DNA from: an uncultured Collinsella sp.
GTDB lineage: Bacteria; Actinomycetota; Coriobacteriia; Coriobacteriales; Coriobacteriaceae
NCBI GenBank assembly: GCA_902494585.1
Contig: CABUUD010000037.1
Span: 1-15,321, forward strand
Direction: 5' to 3'
DNA: 15,321 bases
Under the pieces are notes generated by a model that saw only the letters and a list, made by a program, of their open reading frames with translations, made no database searches and was not told the DNA's origin. Made by a program: the position numbers and the translations under genes. The number at the start of each line of letters is the position of its first letter. The first letter of the stretch is position 1. Below, one piece after another: positions 1-6,184 of the stretch.

Positions 1-1782
1 GCCGGGGAGCGCCCAGGTGCGCAAATGCGCGGCGCGTTCAAAGCCGCCAAGGCTGGCAACAAGAAACTCGCCGCCCCAAATGGTCCCATCGGTGCCGGCG
101 CCGGTGCCGTCAAAGGCGATGCCAAGGACGCGCGCGTCGGTTGTAAGCTGGCCCGCGGCGATGGCCTCGGCCATTACGCTCGCGATATGCGCATGATGGT
201 GCTGCACCTCGACGAGCGGCAGATTGCATTTTCGCGCCTGCTCGCGCGCCCACTGGCCCGATAGATAGCTGGGGTGTACATCGCAGGCCAAGGCGGCGGG
301 CGCCAAATCAAAGAGATCTTCCAAGCGCGTGCGCGCGGCGTTCCAGGCATCGAAGGTCCCGCCGTTTTCAACATCGCCGATATGCTGCGACACAAAACAG
401 GTCGCCTCGCCGTTCGTCCCTTCACGCGTGAGCGCAATCGTGGCCTTTTGTTGTGGCCCGCAGGCGAGCACGCAGGACGGAGCGCCGTCGAGCGCCGGCA
501 ACGGCAGCGGCTGGGGTGCATATCCCCGAGCGCGGCGCACGGGCATAACGGCGCCGTCGACCACGCGCACCACGGAATCGTCATAGCGCGAGAGAATCGC
601 GCGGTCGTTACCGAGCAACGCGTCGGCGATGCCGGCGGCAACGAGGTGTTCCCAGGCAAGGTCGTCGTCGGTCTCGATGGGTTCTTCGCTCAGGTTTCCG
701 CTGGTCATGACGAGCGCGTGCATACCGCAGACTTCTGCCGCGGCAAGCAACAGATGTTGAAGCGGCGTATAGGGGAGCATGACGCCGAGCTCGGGCAGGT
801 CGTGCGCGACAGATGGCGCGAGGGCGAGGATGTCGGGGGAACCGTCGTTGTCCTCGCTAACAGTGCGCCGGCGCAGCAGCACGATGGGGCGGATACTGCC
901 AGCGAGCAGATCGCGTTCAGCATCGTCGATATGACACAGGCGCTCGGTATCAGCAAGACTACGTACCATGACGGCAAGTGGTTTGTTGCTGCGGCGTTTG
1001 CGACGGCGCAACTCGGCCATCGCCTGCTCGTTGGCAGCGTCACAGGCTAGATGGAATCCGCCCAGGCCCTTGATGGCGACGATGCCACCGCTGGCCAGCA
1101 GCTCAACGCAGCGCTCGATGATAGCGTCGCTGGCCTCGCGTGTGGTGCCGACGGCCGGTGTCGCGGACGAATTCCCGCACGCATTGCCGTTTACAGCCTC
1201 GCGCCACGTAATATGCGGCCCGCAATCAAAGCAGGCATCGGGCTGCGCGTGAAAACGCCGGTCGAGTGGGTCGACATACTCCGCAGCGCACTTGGGACAC
1301 ATGGGAAAACAATCCATCGACGTGGCCGCTCGGTCATAAGGCAGCGATCGGATGATGGTAAAGCGTGGGCCGCAGTTAGTGCAGTTGATAAAGGGGTAGT
1401 GATAGCGTCGGTCGGCGGGATCGAACAACTCGCGCAGGCAATCGTCACAGGTGGCGATATCGGGCGAGACGAGCGTCGTGTGCGCGGTCTGGTCCTGCGA
1501 CGCCACAATGTGAAAGCCCTGCTCATCGGCAGCGCTCCAGCCGCCAGGCTCCAAATCCGCAATATCGACTCGCTCAACGCGAGCTGCCGCAGGCGCATGC
1601 TCAGAAAGTGCAGCGACAAATCCGTCAACCGCCTCGGCACAAGCGTGCGCCTCGATATGCACGCCGTCGCCCGCGTTGAGCACCCATCCGCAAATGCCAT
1701 GCGCCATGGCCTCGCGATACACAAACGGTCGCATGCCAACGCCCTGCACAATGCCCGTTACATGGATATGCGCATGCCGCAT
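1..1782 (-). CDS. hypF: Carbamoyltransferase HypF, [NiFe]-hydrogenase maturation (3' end beyond window)
   Basis: HypF converts carbamoyl phosphate into the thiocarbamate on HypE from which the cyanide ligands of the [NiFe]-hydrogenase iron are made; it is cytoplasmic. The frame stays open for 594 codons to the left edge, against a usual length of about 750-780, so the C-terminal part is missing only because the window ends. Visible in order: an acylphosphatase domain (VTGIVQGVGMRPFVY near residues 8-22, catalytic pair R18/N36); two zinc fingers (C112/C115/C134/C137 and C161/C164/C183/C186, with the family signature FINCTNCGPRFTIIRSLPYDR); a YrdC-like domain containing IKGLGGFHLACDA; and the start of the carbamoyltransferase domain with the HHHAH motif (residues 528-532) and a DGTGAGTDGTIWGGEF stretch. 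ATG at 1782 has GGAGGG about five bases upstream. It lies 29 bases after nikR, probably co-transcribed. Identification is secure. Confidence 0.97.
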   Translation of the reverse strand, partial: MRHAHIHVTGIVQGVGMRPFVYREAMAHGICGWVLNAGDGVHIEAHACAEAVDGFVAALSEHAPAAARVERVDIADLEPGGWSAADEQGFHIVASQDQTAHTTLVSPDIATCDDCLRELFDPADRRYHYPFINCTNCGPRFTIIRSLPYDRAATSMDCFPMCPKCAAEYVDPLDRRFHAQPDACFDCGPHITWREAVNGNACGNSSATPAVGTTREASDAIIERCVELLASGGIVAIKGLGGFHLACDAANEQAMAELRRRKRRSNKPLAVMVRSLADTERLCHIDDAERDLLAGSIRPIVLLRRRTVSEDNDGSPDILALAPSVAHDLPELGVMLPYTPLQHLLLAAAEVCGMHALVMTSGNLSEEPIETDDDLAWEHLVAAGIADALLGNDRAILSRYDDSVVRVVDGAVMPVRRARGYAPQPLPLPALDGAPSCVLACGPQQKATIALTREGTNGEATCFVSQHIGDVENGGTFDAWNAARTRLEDLFDLAPAALACDVHPSYLSGQWAREQARKCNLPLVEVQHHHAHIASVMAEAIAAGQLTTDARVLGIAFDGTGAGTDGTIWGGEFLVASLGGFERAAHLRTWALPG

Positions 1783-1811
1783 GCGACCCTCCTTCGTTGA
1801 AATGTGTGCTG

Positions 1812-2324
1812 TTACAGCCCCAGGCTCTGCTTGGTGGCGGCGCACGTGAGCTCGCCGTGCTTAACGCCGCGCAGGCCCAGCAGGCGGTCGGCTAGTTCGT
1901 AGACGCGCTCGCCGCGACCCTTGAGTGCCAGGATTTCCAAGCAGTTGTGGTGATCCAAATGCACGTGCATCGTCGATACGATCTCGTCGGTGTAGTCGTG
2001 CTGCACCTCGTCCAGGCGGCGCGTCAGATCGCCGGTGTGATGGTCGTAGATCATAGTGAGCGACCCGATAACGTGCTCATCGGGCGTGCGCATCTGCTCT
2101 TTGGCGATCGAGGCGCGAATCAGGTCGCGCACGGCCTCGGATCGGTTGGCCACGTCGCCGCGGCGTGCGATCTGCTCGTCAAAACGGCGCAGCAGGTCGT
2201 CGGGTGCGGTAACCGAAAAACGGACCAGCTCGGAGCCGGAGCCACTACAGTGGCAGCCCGCGTCACCGTCCGCCCCGTGCGGATGCTCGTGCTCGTACCC
2301 GCAGCCGTGCTCGTGTTCGGCCAC
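1812..2324 (-). CDS. nikR: Nickel-responsive regulator NikR with His/Cys-rich N-terminal tail
   Basis: NikR is a tetrameric nickel-dependent repressor, usually of nickel uptake genes. The protein is 170 aa; family members are usually about 130-150. Residues 32-75 form the ribbon-helix-helix DNA-binding domain (LVRFSVTAPDDLLRRFDEQI, then RSEAVRDLIR). The C-terminal ACT-like domain keeps all four high-affinity nickel ligands: H109, H120, H122 and C128, equivalent to E. coli H76, H87, H89 and C95. The first 30 residues are extra: six His and three Cys with Gly/Asp, resembling metal-storage tails of HypB-type proteins. The start is GTG, one base after the stop of the upstream 82-aa gene, which implies translational coupling. 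hypF follows, so the unit links nickel sensing to hydrogenase assembly. No canonical GTATGA-N16-TCATAC site was seen nearby. Confidence 0.95.
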   Translation of the reverse strand: MAEHEHGCGYEHEHPHGADGDAGCHCSGSGSELVRFSVTAPDDLLRRFDEQIARRGDVANRSEAVRDLIRASIAKEQMRTPDEHVIGSLTMIYDHHTGDLTRRLDEVQHDYTDEIVSTMHVHLDHHNCLEILALKGRGERVYELADRLLGLRGVKHGELTCAATKQSLGL

Positions 2325-2325
2325 C

Positions 2326-2574
2326 TTACACCAGCTTCACGGATCCGACGGAGTTGTGGTCGGCCTCGATGGCATCTTCGTAGCCCTCGAGTGCGTCATG
2401 GGCCTCGTGCAGCGCGGCCATGGCTGCCTCGAGCTTGGCGCCGATGCGCTCCATGTCAAAATTCTCGGTCGCATGCAGCAGCTGATGGCTCCACTCATGA
2501 GCGAGCTCGATGGTGTCGTCGACCTGCTTGACGCTCATGGCAAGCTGGCTCATGTTCATTCCAACATCATGCAT
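2326..2574 (-). CDS. Hypothetical His-rich helical protein, first gene of the nikR-hypF unit
   Basis: An 82-aa protein that I do not recognise. ATG at 2574 has a strong AAGGAG about seven to eight bases upstream, and the stop sits one base before the nikR start, so it is very likely translated and coupled to nikR. It appears entirely alpha-helical and soluble, with no signal peptide or membrane segment. It has seven His; three (H26, H30, H34, in HEWSHQLLH) fall on one helix face at i/i+4/i+8, and H56/H59 sit in a second helix. With the nikR-hypF context this suggests a metal-binding or metal-handling role, but that is inference. It could instead be a small helical-bundle partner of the regulator. 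The coding call is well supported; the function is unknown. Confidence 0.75.
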   Translation of the reverse strand: MHDVGMNMSQLAMSVKQVDDTIELAHEWSHQLLHATENFDMERIGAKLEAAMAALHEAHDALEGYEDAIEADHNSVGSVKLV

Positions 2575-2613
2575 GGGAAATCTCCTTTTGTATGGGGCAG
2601 TTCAGTGGTTCAA

Positions 2614-2619
2614 ATTTTA
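2614..2619 (-). promoter_or_regulatory. Possible -10 box for the 82-aa gene/nikR/hypF unit
   Basis: On the minus strand TAAAAT lies about 40 bases before the ATG at 2574, in a short AT-rich patch. No convincing -35 box is found 16-18 bases further upstream, so the call is tentative. Confidence 0.3.
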
Positions 2620-2646
2620 CTACGCCCGCTTTGCGCGCAGCTGCAT

Positions 2647-2684
2647 AAGAAAACGGGTGCGAGTCTGTGTGACCCGCACCCGTT
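2647..2684 (-). terminator. Rho-independent terminator of trxA
   Basis: Perfect 10-bp arms at 2652-2661 and 2675-2684, with three further inner pairs across a 1x1 mismatch and a five-base loop. On the minus strand the hairpin is followed by TTTTCTT. It lies about 110 bases after the trxA stop and separates trxA from the 82-aa gene/nikR/hypF unit. On the plus strand there is no adjacent T-run, so it acts on the minus strand only. Confidence 0.85.
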
Positions 2685-2795
2685 CACTGGGGGCTGTTTG
2701 TGACTACCATACTATCCGTGGTCGCACACGGTGCACCCAGAAGTCCGGCGAGCGGTGCAAAACCGCTCATGGACGGCGGGTAAGTAACAAGCGTA

Positions 2796-3116
2796 TTACA
2801 GATGCTTCTCCAGCAGCGCCTGCAGCCTCGCCTTGGGTAGAGCGCCAACCGAGCGGTCAATCTCCTCGCCGTTCTTAAACACAATCAGCGTGGGGATGCT
2901 CATGACGCTATACTTCATGGCCAGGTCCTGGTTGTCGTCGACGTTGCATTTGGCAACGGCAAGCTTGCCCGCCAGCTCATCGGCAACCTCGTCAACGATG
3001 GGCGAGAGGGATCGACAGGGCCCGCACCACGGTGCCCAAAAATCGACCAGCACGGGCAGGCTGTCGTTAACGATGGAATCGAAGTTCTCGGGGGTAATCT
3101 GATTAATGTCAGCCAT
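2796..3116 (-). CDS. trxA: Thioredoxin
   Basis: A 106-aa cytoplasmic dithiol-disulfide oxidoreductase that passes electrons from thioredoxin reductase to reductases and oxidised proteins. It has the classic fold and length: active site WCGPC with C31 and C34 inside VLVDFWAPWCGPC, the buried D25, and the cis-proline loop SIPT with P75. C57 is an additional cysteine. The frame extends upstream, but the ATG at 3116 is preferred: GGAGG lies five bases before it and the family N-terminus begins here. It is a single gene with its own terminator, divergent from the glycosylase-like gene at 3253. Identification is secure; which reductase serves it is not visible. Confidence 0.97.
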   Translation of the reverse strand: MADINQITPENFDSIVNDSLPVLVDFWAPWCGPCRSLSPIVDEVADELAGKLAVAKCNVDDNQDLAMKYSVMSIPTLIVFKNGEEIDRSVGALPKARLQALLEKHL

Positions 3117-3170
3117 GGAGACCTCCATAATGCGACGCGGCTCGGCCGCGTAAAACTCAGTACGACCGTG

Positions 3171-3176
3171 CTTATA
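3171..3176 (-). promoter_or_regulatory. Probable -10 box of trxA
   Basis: TATAAG on the minus strand, about 55 bases before the trxA ATG, next to the inverted repeat at 3180-3212. No good -35 box is visible; the expected -35 position falls inside the inverted repeat, so an activator or the repeat itself may compensate. Confidence 0.45.
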
Positions 3177-3179
3177 CCC

Positions 3180-3212
3180 AGCCGCCCGCAAAGCAACCAC
3201 TCGCGGGCGGCT
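3180..3212. repeat. 10-bp perfect inverted repeat between divergent promoters
   Basis: Arms at 3180-3189 and 3203-3212 are perfect complements around a 13-base loop. Outward-facing -10 boxes flank it: TATAAG for trxA on the left (3171-3176) and TATAAT for the plus-strand gene on the right (3219-3224). On the plus strand it is followed by CTTTTATA and so resembles a terminator, but no plus-strand gene ends upstream. An operator for both genes is the alternative. Confidence 0.6.
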
Positions 3213-3218
3213 CTTTTA

Positions 3219-3224
3219 TATAAT
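3219..3224 (+). promoter_or_regulatory. -10 box of the glycosylase-like gene
   Basis: A perfect TATAAT 28 bases before the chosen ATG at 3253, in an otherwise GC-rich stretch. No recognisable -35 box; that position falls in or beside the inverted repeat at 3180-3212. The box also covers the upstream ATG at 3223, which argues against using that codon as the start. Confidence 0.5.
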
Positions 3225-3252
3225 GGTGGGCACGCAAACGATTGGAGAGCGC

Positions 3253-3828
3253 ATGCCCACGTCACAAAGCCAGAAAAAAGAAGCCATCGCCCAGGCGACC
3301 GAGCAGGAGCTCGCATCGCTCGCGGGTCGTGGCGTGCGTATCGCGGGCAACGCGTGCTCGCCGATTGTGCTGGTCAAAGGCGATTTGGACGAGGCCGAGC
3401 GTTCGGGTGGCGAGCTTGCCGCCGGCCCGGATGGCGCGGCGTTGCGCAAGGCGCTTGGGGCCATCGGCTACGCGCCCGAGGATTTTTGCGTGCTGGCAAG
3501 CGTCGCCGGCGTGGGTGACGGAGCGGTCGCGGTGGGCGAGACTCTGCCGTGCGAGTTGTTCCGTGAGGCGCTTGAGGCTTTGGACCCCGAGGCGGTGCTA
3601 CTGCTCGACAACAACGCGGCTGACGCCATGCGCGAGACCTACGCCGATATGCTCGTGGCGATCGATGACTTCGACACCGCCATGCTCAAGCCCGGCTTGG
3701 TCGCCCATGTGCAGGGCCGCCGCGTGCTCGCGCTCGACGGCTTTGAGGCGGCACTCACCGACAAGGCCGCTAAGCAGCGCATGTGGGCCTACATCAAGCA
3801 GCTGACTCCGGCGGCCGCTCCGCTGTAG
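3253..3828 (+). CDS. Uracil-DNA-glycosylase-fold protein, apparently lacking catalytic motifs
   Basis: A 191-aa protein whose layout matches family 4-like uracil-DNA glycosylases, which excise uracil from DNA. Residues 38-68 (IVLVKGDLDEAERSGGELAA, then GPDGAALRKAL) align with the GEAPG...EEDxxGxPFVGxAGxLL region; 69-82 with the AIGL..dDVYIxN strand; 101-124 with the ACRPYLexQIxxIxPKVIVxLG segment; and 154-184 (QGRRVLALDGFEAAL, then KQRMWAYIKQL) with the GRPVLATYHPSxLL...WxDL end. The catalytic GEAPG motif is degraded to KGDLD, the HPS motif to LDGFEA, and the cluster cysteines are absent, so activity is unlikely. ATG at 3253 is chosen because GGAGAG lies just upstream; the ATG at 3223 overlaps the -10 box. 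Divergent from trxA and convergent with the kinase gene. The fold assignment comes from pattern reading and is moderate. Confidence 0.7.
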   Translation: MPTSQSQKKEAIAQATEQELASLAGRGVRIAGNACSPIVLVKGDLDEAERSGGELAAGPDGAALRKALGAIGYAPEDFCVLASVAGVGDGAVAVGETLPCELFREALEALDPEAVLLLDNNAADAMRETYADMLVAIDDFDTAMLKPGLVAHVQGRRVLALDGFEAALTDKAAKQRMWAYIKQLTPAAAPL

Positions 3829-3892
3829 CGGATTGGCGCCGGCGAGCGATTGCCTGGCGGGCAAGGCACGCCTCGAGATCGGCGCCGCACTT

Positions 3893-5170
3893 CTACATCA
3901 CAGCGCGCAGCTCAAACCGGTCGCCGTTGATGCGGAACTGGCAGTTGCCGTTCATGCGTTCGACGGCAAGCTTAATGCTCTTGGTTCCAAAGCCGTGTCC
4001 GGTGTGCCCGGCTACGGGCACACCGTCGACCATGCGCGGCGCGCGGTCAAACGTGTTGGAAACTAACAGCAGCAGCTGGCCGTCCTCTAATCGCAGGTCA
4101 AAGTCGACGAATCGCTTTCCTTGGGGTGCGGCGCTTGCAGCGGTGATAGCGTTTTCCAAGGCATTTGAGAGCACGCTAAACAGGTCGGCGTCACCTACGT
4201 GGATGGTTTCGGGTACGGCGGCGCGCAGGTTGGCGGTAATGCCGTTTCTATTGATATCCGAGTTAAATGACGAAAGCGCGATGTTTACGGTCTCGTTGGC
4301 GCAGAAGCGGCGTACGGCGGTGCGGTCGCCGGCTTCGCAGAGTTCATCGATGCGTTTGAGCGCCTCGTCGGTGTGGCCCTCCTCAATTAAAGCGGCCAGG
4401 CCGCGTAGGAAGTGGCGCATATCGTGGCGAAGAATCGACAGCTCGCGCCCAGATTGACGCCAGGCCTCGAGCTCTTTAATGGCGGCGCTGTCGCGGGTTT
4501 CGAGCATCCAGCGCTCTCGCTCGGCGGTTTCCTTTTCTTCGTATTCGCGCAGGTAAACGGCAAGAAACATAAGATAGAAGGCACAGAGCGCAAATGCCAA
4601 AAACTCAACCGTTACCACCGAGCCCGAGTGGAACAGCGTGGTGTAGACGTTGGTGGCATAGTCAAAGACGTAATAGACGAGCGGCAGGATTAAAAGGATG
4701 CCCAGCTCGGTGGTGCTTTTAATCGCCAAGCGCGGACCGATGTCGCCGGCCCAATGCAACAGGACGGCAAAGACGGCGAGTGTGGTCGCGATGCGCGCCA
4801 GATAGTACGCGATCTGAGAATCGGTTGCGGCAAATGCTGCGATGCCCATCCAATTGCTGAACTGGCAGCTCAGATAGGCACTCGTAATGCCGAGCACGGC
4901 AAGCAGCGGGCTCAGGCGGTAGCGCGCGCACAAATAGATGATGAGCGGCAGATGCACGACGAGCGGATATACCTGGCGGGCGAAAAGCTCGCCGCCGACG
5001 GCATTGGCGAGGCCAAATGCGCATCCAGTTACGGCACCGACCAGCACCAGTTCAAGCGCATGACGCCGGTTGATCTCGACACCGCACAGCGCCGCCGAGG
5101 CAAAGACGCCAAAGAGCAGCGTCGTGGCGTGGTGGATTGCCCAAAGGACCATTTCGATCGAGGAGACCAT
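3893..5170 (-). CDS. AgrC/ComD-type sensor histidine kinase (GHKL ATPase)
   Basis: A 425-aa membrane sensor. Residues 1-205 are mostly hydrophobic with about six membrane segments (roughly 8-30, 40-60, 68-100, 120-140, 155-172, 186-206), followed by a charged, helical linker (207-245). The phosphoacceptor lies in LRHDMRHFLRG (H249), the form typical of quorum-sensing kinases of the AgrC/ComD class. The N box is SNALENA (N336, N340) and the G box GHTGHGFG (388-395), giving a short GHKL ATPase domain lacking a long F-box region. ATG at 5170 overlaps the response-regulator stop by one base (TGATG), and GGGAG lies upstream inside that gene, so the two are translationally coupled. The ligand cannot be read from the sequence. 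It ends 64 bases from the convergent glycosylase-like gene, with no clear terminator between them. Confidence 0.92.
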   Translation of the reverse strand: MVSSIEMVLWAIHHATTLLFGVFASAALCGVEINRRHALELVLVGAVTGCAFGLANAVGGELFARQVYPLVVHLPLIIYLCARYRLSPLLAVLGITSAYLSCQFSNWMGIAAFAATDSQIAYYLARIATTLAVFAVLLHWAGDIGPRLAIKSTTELGILLILPLVYYVFDYATNVYTTLFHSGSVVTVEFLAFALCAFYLMFLAVYLREYEEKETAERERWMLETRDSAAIKELEAWRQSGRELSILRHDMRHFLRGLAALIEEGHTDEALKRIDELCEAGDRTAVRRFCANETVNIALSSFNSDINRNGITANLRAAVPETIHVGDADLFSVLSNALENAITAASAAPQGKRFVDFDLRLEDGQLLLLVSNTFDRAPRMVDGVPVAGHTGHGFGTKSIKLAVERMNGNCQFRINGDRFELRAVM

Positions 5171-5892
5171 CAGTGTCTCCCACCCTCAAAGCGCACCGCA
5201 AAGTAGGCGTCTTGGAATCCCTGCTTGCAGCTGCGCGAAAGCGGGATGCACGCACCCGAGCGCATGACGATGTCCGTGCGGTCAAAGTGATCGATATTGC
5301 GCAGGTTGACCTGGTAGCTGCGGTGGCATTTAAAGAAGGTGGCATTTTGCGCCAAACGGTCCTCGACGCTGCGGAACGACTCGAGTGCCTCGATATCGCG
5401 TCCGTCGCGCAGGTGGAAGACCACGTGCTTGTTGCGCGCCTCGGCATATTCGATGTCGGACAGGCGCAGGGCGTGGTAACCAAAGGACGTTTTGATCACG
5501 AGCTCGTCGGTTGCCGGCGGGCGCATGCTCGAAAGCTCGTCGAGTAACTGCGCCAGGCGTTCATAAGTTACGGGCTTGAGCAGATAATCGAAGGCGCGGA
5601 CCTCGTAGGACTCCAGTGCGAACTCGGGCGACGAGGTGAGGAACACCAGGCGCACGGCGGTATCGGCCTGGCGCAATTCGCGCGCGGTGTCCATGCCGTT
5701 GACGAGCGGCATGATCATGTCGAGCAGAATGATGTCGGCGCGCGATGCGGCATGGCGGGCCAGCAGGTCCTCGCCGCGCGTGACGAGCGCAACATCGACC
5801 GTCGTGCCCGTCTCGGTCGACCAACGGTCGATCATCCGGTGCAGTCTATCTAGAAAAGCGACATCATCGTCGCAGGCAATAATCTTGAGCAT
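5170..5892 (-). CDS. LytTR-family response regulator (AgrA-like)
   Basis: A 240-aa DNA-binding response regulator, the expected partner of the kinase at 3893-5170. Residues 1-120 are a receiver domain with the acidic pocket DDD (8-10), phosphoacceptor D58 in ILLDMIMP, a T/S switch in FLTSS, and K in LLKPV. Residues about 133-235 form a LytTR domain (VIKTSFGYHALRLSDIEYAE; FFKCHRSYQVNLRNI), which binds direct repeats in target promoters. AAGGGGG lies four bases before the ATG. It is first in the two-gene unit and divergent from nadA. No agrB/agrD-like peptide gene is found beside it, so targets and signal are unknown. Confidence 0.94.
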   Translation of the reverse strand: MLKIIACDDDVAFLDRLHRMIDRWSTETGTTVDVALVTRGEDLLARHAASRADIILLDMIMPLVNGMDTARELRQADTAVRLVFLTSSPEFALESYEVRAFDYLLKPVTYERLAQLLDELSSMRPPATDELVIKTSFGYHALRLSDIEYAEARNKHVVFHLRDGRDIEALESFRSVEDRLAQNATFFKCHRSYQVNLRNIDHFDRTDIVMRSGACIPLSRSCKQGFQDAYFAVRFEGGRH

Positions 5893-6097
5893 TCGGCCCC
5901 CTTAAGTAGTTCGATTTTGCCACATTGGGTACGCGCCGCTTGCGGGGGTGCGGACCGTTTGCGCCTCACGGCGTGCAACTCGCGCCAAGCGGTATTGCGG
6001 TGGCGAAAGATGCCCCTTGCGCTACCGAAAGCCCGGCTAACCTCAGCTTGCCAGTTCGAAAATGGACCTGCCATATGATTGAATCTTTATTTCAACT

Positions 6098-6145
6098 TGA
6101 CACCTAGGTTTACAGCTGTCTTGTCAGCTGTAAACCTAGGTGTCA
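6098..6145. promoter_or_regulatory. Probable NiaR operator: 21-bp perfect inverted repeat over the nadA promoter
   Basis: Arms at 6098-6118 and 6125-6145 are perfectly complementary, separated by TCTTGT. The core reads TTTACAGCTG / CAGCTGTAAA. The repeat covers the -35 box at 6121-6126 and reaches the extended -10 element at 6141-6149, so a bound repressor would block RNA polymerase. The operon's last gene encodes NiaR, whose known operators are inverted repeats upstream of NAD-synthesis and niacin-uptake genes. Assignment to NiaR is inference from this arrangement. Confidence 0.8.
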
Positions 6146-6149
6146 TACT
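6121..6149 (+). promoter_or_regulatory. Candidate promoter of the nadABC-niaR operon
   Basis: TTGTCA (6121-6126), a 17-base spacer, then CATACT (6144-6149) preceded by TG one base upstream (6141-6142), forming an extended -10. Transcription would begin near 6156, about 29 bases before the nadA ATG. A perfect TTGACA at 6097-6102 has no matching -10. Confidence 0.6.
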
Positions 6150-6184
6150 AAAGCCCCAAGATTCGCCAAAAGAGAGGGGCCTTG

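Noticed and set aside
274..1800. Long plus-strand open frames (274-1050 and 1051-1800) opposite hypF
   Set aside because: They are antisense to a clear HypF frame with zinc fingers, the HHHAH motif and family signatures; their translations show no recognisable domain and arise from GC-rich codon bias.
2750..2768. Seven-base-pair hairpin just after the trxA stop
   Set aside because: No T-run follows on either strand, and the stronger hairpin with a T-run at 2647-2684 is the better terminator.
5893..6097. Possible small signal-peptide gene between the response regulator and nadA
   Set aside because: Short frames here (for example 5925-6107 plus and 5850-6074 minus) have no ribosome site, no leader-like sequence and no resemblance to AgrD-type peptides.
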